A DNA stretch of 25,227 nt from Bacteroidales bacterium UBA1184 (GTDB lineage: Bacteria > Bacteroidota > Bacteroidia > Bacteroidales > ML635J-15): contig DBYO01000038.1 in the NCBI GenBank assembly GCA_002310235.1, positions 1-25,227 on the forward strand, written 5' to 3'. The notes beneath the pieces are model-generated. The model was not told where the DNA came from, did not search any database, and worked only from the letters and a program-made list of their open reading frames with translations. The translations under genes and the position numbers were made by a program. Shown here in pieces: positions 15,119-22,683 of the stretch (positions are counted from its first letter, which is position 1; every line of letters begins with the position of its first letter).

Positions 15119-15879
15119 ATTCTCCCTCTCCTAAACTCGTTGCACACAATCGCCGCCGCCATCGAGATGTTGAGCGACTCGACGTGCTTGTCGCAGAACG
15201 GCGGAATGAAAAGCTTGCGTGTGATTTCGGCTTCCACCTCGCGCGAGATTCCGTTGCCTTCGTTTCCCATTACGATAAGTCCGTTCTGCGGAAGCGAACA
15301 ACCGTAGATGTTGTCGCCTTCGAGGAAAGTACCGAAGCAGTCCAAGCCCGTCTGCTTGCGGTAGTCGGCAATGAACCGAGGCAAGTCGGTGTAGAATATG
15401 TTCACACGCAAGAAGGCGCCCATCGTAGCCTGAATTACCTTTGGATTGTAAAGGTCGGTGCTACCGTTGGAGCAAACAATGTTGCGTATTCCGAACCAGT
15501 CGCAGATGCGTATTATGGTGCCGAAGTTGCCAGGGTCCTGCACTGTGTCGATTGCCATAGAGAGCGAGTTGGACAAGTCGCTGATATTTAGTTTCCTATG
15601 CGGAATGCCTACTGCAGCCAATATTGTTGAGGCTGTGCGGAAGTTCGACAGTTTTTCCATTGTGCGCTCGTCGGTTTCAAACTTCAGACTGCTGTCGACA
15701 GGAACCTTGTCGAGGCTTTCGGGCAGGCCGACTAGCATTTTTATTTCCATTCCGGCATTCACAACTTCACCTATAATCTTAAAACCTTCCACGACGAACA
15801 TTCCGTGCTGGTCGCGGAACTTCTTGAGCGACAGTGAACTTAATATGCTGGCTTTTGCCTTGGATAACTGCTGGTTCAT
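15109..15879 (-). CDS. TrmH/SpoU-family RNA 2'-O-methyltransferase
   Basis: A 256-residue SAM-dependent enzyme with the trefoil-knot (SPOUT) fold, which methylates the 2'-OH of a ribose in tRNA or rRNA. An N-terminal substrate-binding domain (residues 1-90, with KFRDQHGMFVVEGFKII) precedes the catalytic domain. The three SpoU motifs are visible: motif 1 QDPGNFGTIIRICDWFG, motif 2 GLIVMGNEGNGIS and motif 3 VESLNISMAAAIVCNEFRR. The RNA target (23S rRNA G2251-like or tRNA) cannot be fixed from sequence. Its ATG overlaps the stop of the upstream ComEA-like gene by four bases (ATGA, 15879-15876), so the two are translated from one message. Confidence 0.93.
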   Translation of the reverse strand: MNQQLSKAKASILSSLSLKKFRDQHGMFVVEGFKIIGEVVNAGMEIKMLVGLPESLDKVPVDSSLKFETDERTMEKLSNFRTASTILAAVGIPHRKLNISDLSNSLSMAIDTVQDPGNFGTIIRICDWFGIRNIVCSNGSTDLYNPKVIQATMGAFLRVNIFYTDLPRFIADYRKQTGLDCFGTFLEGDNIYGCSLPQNGLIVMGNEGNGISREVEAEITRKLFIPPFCDKHVESLNISMAAAIVCNEFRRGRMIQ

Positions 15880-16970
15880 TTTACCGAAATATATTTTGAG
15901 ATTTTATCGTATTCGCTTTGCGAGAGTGCCTTTTGCTTCACAAGTTCGTCGGTTGACTTGATTGTCTTGGCAAAGTCGCGGTAGTTGAGTATTGCGTTGG
16001 CTATTTTCTTGTCTATGTAGGGGTGCGAAACCAAGGTCGTGAAGTCGGCGGTGTTGATGTTTATTGTGCGTACAGGTTCGTTGCCGACTTCGAGATAAGG
16101 TAGAATGCCGTTGTATAGTTCGTCGGTCATGCCATACACTTCGCGTACCTGTTCTACGGTAACAAATCCGCCGAGTTTGTTGCGGTAGTCGATAATGCGC
16201 TTCGAGTATGCGGCACCAATTCCCTTGAGTTTCTGCAAGTCGGATTCGGAGGCGGTGTTAAGGTTGACAATAATGTCGTATGAAGCCGTTTCCAGAGTTC
16301 CAATTTTAATATATGGCATAAGACTTTCGGCAAAGTCGGCGTCAACGCCATGAATTTTGGATATGTCCGACGGCTGTTTGAATCGTCCGCCCTTGTTGCG
16401 GTATTTCACGATGTTGTCGGCTTGCCACGGCTTGAAGCCAAGTCGTTCAAGTTCGTCCTTTGTGGCGGTGTTCGGGTCAAATTCAAAAAGTTCGGCAGGT
16501 TGTGCATTGTCGTTGTCGCGGTATTCGTGTCGGTAATCACTGCGACTATACTTATTGTTATACTGCTGACGTTCAATCACAATGTAGTCCTTTATCACCT
16601 CGTATTCCTCCGGTTTCAAGGTGCGGACACGAGTAATGTCTTCGGGCTTGTAGAACTTGTATCCTTTGTCGCGATAGTTCATTATTCCGTTTACCGACTT
16701 TGGCGAAAGTCCGAGTCGCAGCAAGTCCTCACGCGAGGCAGTATTCGGATCAAAGGCAAAGAGTTCGCTGTCGTCGAAATGAGTCTGCTGATAGACGAGG
16801 AAACTGTCGATTTCGGTTTCGAAGTCGCTGAAGTCAACCTTCTGGTTCGATTTGCGTACCGATATGAAAATATCAGTACCGATAATTGCTATCAGCAGGA
16901 CAAACAAAACAATAAGTCCGTTCTGTTCGCGCTTCGAGAAGTTGAAGTATTCCTTGAAAAATTTCTTCAT
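15876..16970 (-). CDS. Membrane-anchored ComEA-like protein with four helix-hairpin-helix domains
   Basis: The 364-residue protein has a short cytoplasmic head, one transmembrane segment (residues about 18-38, NGLIVLFVLLIAIIGTDIFI) and then four ComEA-type HhH domains. Each begins with a N-T-A signature: FDPNTASREDLLRLG (about 70), FDPNTATKDELERLG (about 168), VNLNTASESDLQKLKGIG (about 238) and ININTADFTTLV (about 304). Each contains a (Y/D)YRxK or YRDF segment. HhH domains bind double-stranded DNA without sequence specificity; ComEA captures DNA outside the cytoplasm during transformation. A periplasmic DNA-binding role is therefore likely, but no other competence gene is in the window. The unusual point is four tandem domains instead of the single pair in Bacillus ComEA. 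Confidence 0.88.
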   Translation of the reverse strand: MKKFFKEYFNFSKREQNGLIVLFVLLIAIIGTDIFISVRKSNQKVDFSDFETEIDSFLVYQQTHFDDSELFAFDPNTASREDLLRLGLSPKSVNGIMNYRDKGYKFYKPEDITRVRTLKPEEYEVIKDYIVIERQQYNNKYSRSDYRHEYRDNDNAQPAELFEFDPNTATKDELERLGFKPWQADNIVKYRNKGGRFKQPSDISKIHGVDADFAESLMPYIKIGTLETASYDIIVNLNTASESDLQKLKGIGAAYSKRIIDYRNKLGGFVTVEQVREVYGMTDELYNGILPYLEVGNEPVRTININTADFTTLVSHPYIDKKIANAILNYRDFAKTIKSTDELVKQKALSQSEYDKISKYISVK

Positions 16971-17009
16971 TATGGTTGGAAATGTAGAAAGATGCTGTCG
17001 TGTTTTGCA

Positions 17010-17044
17010 TATGTAGGGGCAGGCTTGAGACCTACCCCTACATA
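17010..17044. repeat. REP-like inverted repeat (TATGTAGGGG ... CCCCTACATA)
   Basis: Ten-base perfect arms (17010-17019 and 17035-17044), then one mismatch and an inner AGG/CCT pair, around a loop CTTGAGA. It is 27 bases after the stop of the C25 peptidase gene (minus strand) and 40 bases before the ComEA-like gene. There is no adjacent T-run. Similar TGTAGGGGC palindromes are dispersed in many bacterial genomes. Confidence 0.75.
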
Positions 17045-17070
17045 CAAAACATACATTTTTCCAAAAAACA

Positions 17071-20000
17071 TTATCTTTCGAGTACCACCTTTACGGTTTC
17101 GATACCATTGCTGGTTGAAACGCGTACGAAATACATTCCGTTTGGCAAGTTACTCATATCGATTGCCGAATTGTTGCCAGCAACCTTGCTGCTAACAACA
17201 GCAGTACCAATGCTGTTGAAGATTTCAATGCTGTCAATTTCTTCGTTCGATGTAACATTAAGCATTCCTGTCGTCGGGTTCGGGTATATTGACATTTCGG
17301 TTGCAAATTCTGCTGGTGCCGAAACCATTCCAACGCAGAAGTTTACAGTTTTGGTCGAGAAGGAAACAGTGCCGTCAATTGAAAGAAGAGTTTCGTTGGT
17401 ATTTAGGTTAGTGAATGAAGCACTGCCGGAGCCTCCTGAATATCCCATAAATGATACTCCTGCAAGTCCGTTTCCTCCGCTGTCGTACAGATTGAAAGTG
17501 TAGCAGCCTTCACCGAGGCAGAAGTCGGTAACCACTGGATTTCCAGTATAATTGCCGGCCGCACCGCTATATAATACATTGTTTTCGTCATCTTTTATAT
17601 CCCAAGTTGTTTCGTTGGGATCAGGATTCATAAGATCGTTGTAATCAGCTGTAAGGCTTAATCGGAATCTTTCACCGTCGTGTACTATTCTGTAATTTGC
17701 ACTCTTGGGTGTTTGTGTCTGGTTTTCTCCACCGTTCACCTGTGTTACTACAAATGTAATTCTGCCTAATCCTTCGGGAATTGCAACAGGATTGAAAGCT
17801 ATGCTTGCTGTTTCTCCAGCAGATATGTTTACGTCGAATGTCTGTTCATTGCTTATGCTGTCGCAAGTATATGATGCAACGAGGGATGTTACAGCAAAAG
17901 CGCTATTGTTTTTGACAATTATTGTTGGCTGTACCTCAGTGTAGTTGCAATATTCTCCATTAGGTTCCGAAACGCTTACAATTGTAACATTGCCAGCTGA
18001 AACCAATACACTGCGCGACTTTGTGTTGTTGCTTGGATCCTCGTCGGTTTGTCCATTTGGATTTTCAACAACGAAATTGAACAGATAAGCACCTGTTTCA
18101 AGGCTTATTTCATCAAATGTTATTGTTGCTGTCTCGTATTGCGCAAGACTTCCTGTCCAGCTGGTGTTTACTGGAGTTCCATCATTGATAGTATAGTTTG
18201 CGGTCAAAGAAGTCAAGTTTGCGGTTCCAATGTTCATGATAGTTATTTGTGGTTGGAAGGTTGCGTTCAGAGCTGACATTGCCGATTCTGGTGCGTCAAT
18301 TGACATTAACGCCACATTGTTTTCTTCAGTGCCTGACACTACCAAAATCTTTTGAATGTAAGGAACGCGGAACTGACGGGTAATTACAAGGTCAAGTTCT
18401 CCAGGTTCTGTAAGTTCATCAAACGAAAGTACTGCGCTTGTGCCGTTGCCGGTGTATTGAGCATCAAGCAGTACACCGTCCTTGCTGAGAGCGATATACG
18501 AAAGGTTTTCGGCTGTAACATTAAGAGTTGTGGTTCCTACTGGCACAATCGAATAATATTCGGGATTCATTTGTGTAGGAACACCAACGTAAGGCATCAG
18601 CGATGGGTCGCCCATGAGAGTGTATATTTCCCAGTAGTACTGTATGTTTTCGGATGTTGACGAATTTACAGAGAAGTTGCCTATGAAAACTATCTCACCT
18701 GCCGAAACGTAAGGAGCTTCACCACGTTCGTGGAACAGGTGGTCGTATGCGCCGAGACCGGTTTCTTCGTAGGTCGGGTTTACATTGATAGTCTGCATGG
18801 TTCCTACCGACCAGTAGAAGTCTTCGTCCCAGATTGTACTGTTGGTTCCACCTATATGGCAAACAGCACCTTTGCCCGATTTCCTCAACAATGCTTCGCC
18901 AAAGCATTCGTCCACATCGAACTTGTTTGACAAGCAGCAGTTGCCTATGCTGAAGAAGTATTCGCTTTCGTTTTGCAGATTATTGACATCGCTGACGTTG
19001 AATTCAGGATCTTGCCATCCGTCGTAGTTGCAGTGCGCCGAATAGTTTACAAAGCCCACGCCCTCGCTGATCTGAGCCTTTATTGCATCGCCGCTTGTGT
19101 GGCTTTCGGGCGAGAGGTAAACCGTAGTATTAACACCATGATCATCGTTGAAATAGTATTGTGTAGCATAGTTTATCTGTCCGTTACCATTGATATCATC
19201 GAACCCATTTGGATCTGTTTCATCGTATCCAGCAACAAGAACTGCATCACCAAGGTACGAAGGATCTGGGAATGTATATTGTTCGAACATCATAGTCTTT
19301 TCGATTTGTGGGGTAAGCTGCGAAACGTTCTGTGCCGAGAAACGGCCGAAGAACATATCGGGAATGTAGTCGTTATTTCCGTCGAAGCAAACTTTGTAGA
19401 CATCCGAATAATGGTCGTTTGAGGTGCCCAAAATGCTGGCAGTATGATCCAATCTTGAATATTGTACCGAAATCTGTGCGGTGTCGCCCACGTATAGCAC
19501 ATACGATGGGGCAGGATTTTCTGCGGTAGCGGCATCGTACAAGCCTTGCAGATATGTGTGTACTGCCGATTCTGTGCGACCGATCTCATCGGTGTATGCT
19601 GTTACAACGTTGAATCCCTTCTTTTTCTTCCATGCGATGAAAGGTTGCAGTGCCTCCTCGAACATGCGGTCGGCAACGATGACGTACTTTATCGGATAGT
19701 GCATTTCGGCATCGCGAGTTCTCTTGTAGTTCCATATTTTGCTGTACAATGCGTCGAATGCGGGCGAATACTTGCTGTCCTTTATGGCTGTGCTACGCGT
19801 ATTGGCGTTACGGAACGAAAGTTCTACCGAAATGTTATCGCGAATGGTAAGTGCATTGTCGGCAATGTCGTAAGCGAACGGGTTAATGAATATTTTTACA
19901 AGACGGATTCCTCGCATAATGCCTGCTTCCTCTATTGTAACTGCTTCTGGCGAGTACAATCCGCCTTCTGTGTAAATTTTGTTCTTCTCGAAAGGAATAT

Positions 20001-20409
20001 CTTCCTTCCTCTGGTTCTTGTACAGCGAACGCTGGCATGGAACTATCTGGTTGTCGAAGCCAAGCGAAGCAAGACTGATCGCCTTTTCAGAGTTTACTGT
20101 TACATTGGTAACTATTTCGGCACCCATAGGAACTTCAATTATTTTTACCATTACTGGCAACTGCGGATAACCAATCTGGTTGTTGGTAATGTAGCCGTCA
20201 GCGACAATCTTAGAGTATATTTCTCCATTTTCGATTGTGTGTGTCAGCGAAATTTCCGACAACTTGCTTGTAAAACTTAATGTCGAACTGGTGTTTTCGA
20301 CAATTTCGGTGGCGTTCTTTCCGCCATTGATTGCGACTGGAACTAGGGCCTGTGCATAGCATATTGCACCTATTGCAAGTCCAATCATTGCTAATAAAAG
20401 TTTTCTCAT
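17071..20409 (-). CDS. Gingipain-like C25 cysteine peptidase with T9SS sorting domain
   Basis: A 1112-residue secreted peptidase. Order: signal peptide (about 1-19, ending CYAQ), C25 propeptide (about 20-215, with GYPQLPVMVKIIEVPMGAEI), catalytic domain (about 230-590), Ig-like segment (about 605-690), two CARDB-like repeats (about 700-900; DPSNNTKSRSVLV), a DSGGNGL-containing module (about 905-1030), and a type A sorting domain (about 1039-1112, YPNPTTG ... LPNGMYFVRV ... VVLER). The catalytic His is H459 in NYSAHC and the nucleophile one of C491/C492 in SIGNCC, followed by ECFGEALLRKSGKGAVCHIGGTNS and DEDFYWSVG, as in gingipains. Where gingipains read AHGS, this protein reads AHCN. It should be exported by T9SS, matured and anchored at the surface. 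Specificity (Arg, Lys or other) cannot be read reliably. Confidence 0.92.
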   Translation of the reverse strand: MRKLLLAMIGLAIGAICYAQALVPVAINGGKNATEIVENTSSTLSFTSKLSEISLTHTIENGEIYSKIVADGYITNNQIGYPQLPVMVKIIEVPMGAEIVTNVTVNSEKAISLASLGFDNQIVPCQRSLYKNQRKEDIPFEKNKIYTEGGLYSPEAVTIEEAGIMRGIRLVKIFINPFAYDIADNALTIRDNISVELSFRNANTRSTAIKDSKYSPAFDALYSKIWNYKRTRDAEMHYPIKYVIVADRMFEEALQPFIAWKKKKGFNVVTAYTDEIGRTESAVHTYLQGLYDAATAENPAPSYVLYVGDTAQISVQYSRLDHTASILGTSNDHYSDVYKVCFDGNNDYIPDMFFGRFSAQNVSQLTPQIEKTMMFEQYTFPDPSYLGDAVLVAGYDETDPNGFDDINGNGQINYATQYYFNDDHGVNTTVYLSPESHTSGDAIKAQISEGVGFVNYSAHCNYDGWQDPEFNVSDVNNLQNESEYFFSIGNCCLSNKFDVDECFGEALLRKSGKGAVCHIGGTNSTIWDEDFYWSVGTMQTINVNPTYEETGLGAYDHLFHERGEAPYVSAGEIVFIGNFSVNSSTSENIQYYWEIYTLMGDPSLMPYVGVPTQMNPEYYSIVPVGTTTLNVTAENLSYIALSKDGVLLDAQYTGNGTSAVLSFDELTEPGELDLVITRQFRVPYIQKILVVSGTEENNVALMSIDAPESAMSALNATFQPQITIMNIGTANLTSLTANYTINDGTPVNTSWTGSLAQYETATITFDEISLETGAYLFNFVVENPNGQTDEDPSNNTKSRSVLVSAGNVTIVSVSEPNGEYCNYTEVQPTIIVKNNSAFAVTSLVASYTCDSISNEQTFDVNISAGETASIAFNPVAIPEGLGRITFVVTQVNGGENQTQTPKSANYRIVHDGERFRLSLTADYNDLMNPDPNETTWDIKDDENNVLYSGAAGNYTGNPVVTDFCLGEGCYTFNLYDSGGNGLAGVSFMGYSGGSGSASFTNLNTNETLLSIDGTVSFSTKTVNFCVGMVSAPAEFATEMSIYPNPTTGMLNVTSNEEIDSIEIFNSIGTAVVSSKVAGNNSAIDMSNLPNGMYFVRVSTSNGIETVKVVLER

Positions 20410-20432
20410 CGTAATTAAAGTTTAATTGATTG

Positions 20433-20440
20433 CAAATATA
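20433..20440 (-). promoter_or_regulatory. Possible -7 box for the C25 peptidase gene
   Basis: Read on the minus strand this is TATATTTG, matching TAnnTTTG, and it ends 23 bases before ATG 20409. No TTG is found at the expected spacing upstream, so support is partial. Confidence 0.45.
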
Positions 20441-20520
20441 AAAAAATATTTATGGATTTCGGATTACGATTTAGGAATATTCTCCCAATTTGTTTTATTG
20501 CGAAAGTCAACCGAGTTCTA

Positions 20521-20571
20521 ATTATTGTTAATTGCCTATTATCAATTGTCAATTATCCATTATCAATTAAC
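20521..20571. repeat. ATTATCAATT-type short repeats
   Basis: The stretch holds several degenerate copies of a 7-10-bp unit (TATCAATT, GTCAATT, ATCCATT, TATCAATT). It also forms the -33 and spacer of the promoter for the radical SAM gene. Confidence 0.6.
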
Positions 20572-20575
20572 TTTG
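20546..20575 (+). promoter_or_regulatory. Promoter giving a nearly leaderless transcript (-33 TTG / -7 TAACTTTG)
   Basis: TTG 20546-20548 and TAACTTTG 20568-20575 have a 19-bp spacer. The -7 box ends four bases before ATG 20580, so the transcript should start at or within a few bases of the start codon. The -33 element lies inside an ATTATCAATT-type repeat. Confidence 0.75.
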
Positions 20576-20579
20576 CGCC

Positions 20580-21554
20580 ATGCTACGGTTGAAAAACATA
20601 AAATACATTTCGTTGTCGAAAATTTGGAATATTTTTCGATTGCGAAAGGTTTACAGCAAAGCAAAACACGGAAAATTTGCTATAGAAGTACCTCCACCCA
20701 GTTTTGCAAACTATGAACCAACCAACATTTGTAACCTTGCATGCGAAATGTGTCCATCGGGCAAAGGACTGTTGAAACGCCCTCGCGGAATTGCTGACAT
20801 GGGAATTTACCGAAAATTTATTACAGAAAACCGCCGTACGCTTACTAATATAATGTTGCATTTTCAAGGCGAACCGCTTATGTTTCAACAACTAGGCGAG
20901 ATGATTTCTTATGCACGACAGAACCGCATACACACAATGTTTTCGACAAACGGACAATTGTTAGCACAAAACATTGATCTTATACGCCATGCGCGCCCCG
21001 ACCACATTATTGTTTCGCTTGACGGACTTACCGACGAAACCTACACCAAATACCGCGTAGGCGGAAAAGTGCAAAATGTATTCGACGGACTTGAAAAGCT
21101 GTCGCAACTGCCAGCAAAAGAAAGACCTTATATCGAGTTGCAATTCCTTGTCTTTTCGCACAACGAACACGAAATTCCCAAACTTAAGGATCTGAAAAAG
21201 AAGTACAGCATCGACAAGATTACACTCAAGTCGGCACAGATATACGAAATTTCGCAAGTCGAATTTCTGCCCGAGAACCAAAAGTTCTCACGCTATGCTG
21301 TGGTCGAAAACGGAAATTTCAAACTGAAAAAGGAATTAAAGAACCAATGCAAGCGATTGATTTTCGGAACTGTAGTATGTTTCGACGGACGTGTTGTGCC
21401 ATGTTGTTTCGACAAGGATGCCGACCACGAACTTGGCAATATTGCCAGCCAAAGCCTGCACGAAATTCGAAATTCGAAAAAATATATCGATTTTGTAACC
21501 AAAGTTTTCTCAAATCGCAATGAAATCAGCATCTGCAACAACTGCACCGAATAG
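20580..21554 (+). CDS. Radical SAM/SPASM-domain protein
   Basis: A 324-residue radical SAM enzyme. The [4Fe-4S] cluster that cleaves S-adenosylmethionine is bound by C51-x3-C55-x2-C58 (ICNLACEMCPSG), followed by the TIM-barrel core (NIMLHFQGEPLM, DHIIVSLDGLTDETY). A C-terminal SPASM-type region supplies further cysteines for auxiliary clusters: C257, C267, C275-C276 and C319-x2-C322, right at the end. SPASM proteins modify peptides, proteins or small metabolites; the substrate here is unknown and no precursor peptide gene was found nearby. ATG 20580 lies directly below a good promoter. The 3' end overlaps folK by 35 bases in another frame. Confidence 0.88.
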   Translation: MLRLKNIKYISLSKIWNIFRLRKVYSKAKHGKFAIEVPPPSFANYEPTNICNLACEMCPSGKGLLKRPRGIADMGIYRKFITENRRTLTNIMLHFQGEPLMFQQLGEMISYARQNRIHTMFSTNGQLLAQNIDLIRHARPDHIIVSLDGLTDETYTKYRVGGKVQNVFDGLEKLSQLPAKERPYIELQFLVFSHNEHEIPKLKDLKKKYSIDKITLKSAQIYEISQVEFLPENQKFSRYAVVENGNFKLKKELKNQCKRLIFGTVVCFDGRVVPCCFDKDADHELGNIASQSLHEIRNSKKYIDFVTKVFSNRNEISICNNCTE

Positions 21555-22068
21555 CCTTAACCGCGTTTTCCTTGGCATTGGCGGAAACCTTGGCGACCGC
21601 CTCGGCAACTTGCGCCGAGCCGTCGAACTTATCGGCGAGCGCATTGGCAAAATCGAAAAGGTTTCGTCGGTTTATCTGTCGGAACCATGGGGGTTCAAGC
21701 ATGCAAAATACTTCACAAACATTGTTGCGGAAGTTTACACAGCATTTTCTGCTGATGAAGTTCTTACGAAAGCTTTTGAAATTGAAACAGAACTAAAGCG
21801 CACACGTTCAGGCAATGGTTACGAAGGTCGTACAATGGACATCGACATTCTTTTCTTCAATAGTGAAATCATTAATACCGAAAGACTTATAGTTCCGCAT
21901 CCGCATATCTGCCAGCGTTTGTTCGTACTTTTGCCAATGCAGGAAATTGAACCCGATTTTGTTCATCCGCAAAACGACATGACTATGAAAGAACTGGCAA
22001 AAATTTGCAACGATGCTGGCAAAATCAGACGCCTTGGTGCGAAATTTTCAAACATTTCTTTTTGTTAA
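21520..22068 (+). CDS. folK: 2-amino-4-hydroxy-6-hydroxymethyldihydropteridine pyrophosphokinase (HPPK)
   Basis: HPPK transfers pyrophosphate from ATP to 6-hydroxymethyl-7,8-dihydropterin in folate biosynthesis. The 182-residue protein shows the family blocks: VFLGIGGNLGDRLGNL near the N-terminus, SSVYLSEPWGFKHAKYFTNIV, ELKRTRSGNGYEGRTMDIDILFF with the metal-binding Asp pair DID, and the substrate block IVPHPHICQRLFVLLPMQEI. ATG 21520 lies inside the radical SAM gene (35-base overlap, different frame); the first ten or so residues are Ser/Thr/Ala-rich and may be an extension, and no better downstream ATG exists before the conserved core. Pairing with a radical SAM gene suggests shared transcription rather than shared function. 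Confidence 0.93.
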   Translation: MKSASATTAPNSLNRVFLGIGGNLGDRLGNLRRAVELIGERIGKIEKVSSVYLSEPWGFKHAKYFTNIVAEVYTAFSADEVLTKAFEIETELKRTRSGNGYEGRTMDIDILFFNSEIINTERLIVPHPHICQRLFVLLPMQEIEPDFVHPQNDMTMKELAKICNDAGKIRRLGAKFSNISFC

Positions 22069-22090
22069 TATGTATAACAAAAAAAATACC

Positions 22091-22098
22091 TACCTTTG
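22091..22098 (+). promoter_or_regulatory. Probable -7 box (TACCTTTG) of the nucleotide-sugar cluster
   Basis: TACCTTTG matches TAnnTTTG exactly and ends nine bases before ATG 22108, which predicts a transcript with almost no leader. The nearest TTG upstream (22062-22064) is 26 bp away, longer than the usual 19-21 bp, so the -33 element is weak or absent. Confidence 0.55.
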
Positions 22099-22107
22099 CC
22101 ATTTGGT

Positions 22108-22683
22108 ATGAACGACTATTTTGCACACGAAACAGCAGTCATAGACGAAGGCTGCACAATAGGAAAAGGAACCAAAATCTGGCATTTTTCCCACATAATG
22201 TCTAATTGTACAATTGGTGAGAGCTGCAACATCGGACAGAACGTTGTAGTATCGCCAGATGTAACTTTAGGACGGAACGTAAAGGTTCAGAACAACGTAT
22301 CGATATACACTGGCGTAATCTGCGAGGACGATGTCTTCCTCGGGCCGTCGATGGTGTTTACAAATGTAATTAATCCGCGTAGTGCCGTCAGCCGTAAGGA
22401 CTGCTATCGTCGCACCCTGGTAATGCAGGGAGCAAGCATTGGGGCTAATGCAACTATAGTCTGCGGACACGACATCGGACGTTACGCGCTTATCGGTGCT
22501 GGTGCCGTTGTTACGAAAAATATTCCCGATTATGCCCTCGTAATCGGCAACCCCGCACGACAGGCTGGTTGGGTAAGCGAGTACGGATGCAAACTCAAGT
22601 TCGACAACGAAGGATTTGCAACTTGCTCCGAAAGCGGACAGAAATATAAATTGGAAAACGGTAAGGTAACTAGAATAGCATGA
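22108..22683 (+). CDS. wbpD: WbpD/WlbB-like sugar N-acetyltransferase
   Basis: A left-handed beta-helix acetyltransferase that, in the Wbp/Wlb pathway, uses acetyl-CoA to acetylate the 3-amino group of UDP-2-acetamido-3-amino-2,3-dideoxy-glucuronic acid. The 191 residues are hexapeptide repeats from MNDYFAHETAVIDEGCTIG onward (KIWHFSHIMSNCTIG, VKVQNNVSIYTGVI, ASIGANATIVCGHDIG), with the family-specific block VFTNVINPRSAVSRK and the end block YALVIGNPARQAGWVSEYG. ATG 22108 was chosen over the in-frame TTG 22096, because the TTG lies in the -7 box. The stop overlaps the start of the next gene by four bases (ATGA). Assignment is by family resemblance; the exact sugar is not proven. Confidence 0.87.
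   Translation: MNDYFAHETAVIDEGCTIGKGTKIWHFSHIMSNCTIGESCNIGQNVVVSPDVTLGRNVKVQNNVSIYTGVICEDDVFLGPSMVFTNVINPRSAVSRKDCYRRTLVMQGASIGANATIVCGHDIGRYALIGAGAVVTKNIPDYALVIGNPARQAGWVSEYGCKLKFDNEGFATCSESGQKYKLENGKVTRIA

Noticed and set aside
19546..20280. 244-codon plus-strand reading frame opposite the C25 peptidase
   Set aside because: It is antisense to a well-supported gene, rich in Cys/Tyr/Val as expected for a shadow frame, and shows no domain.
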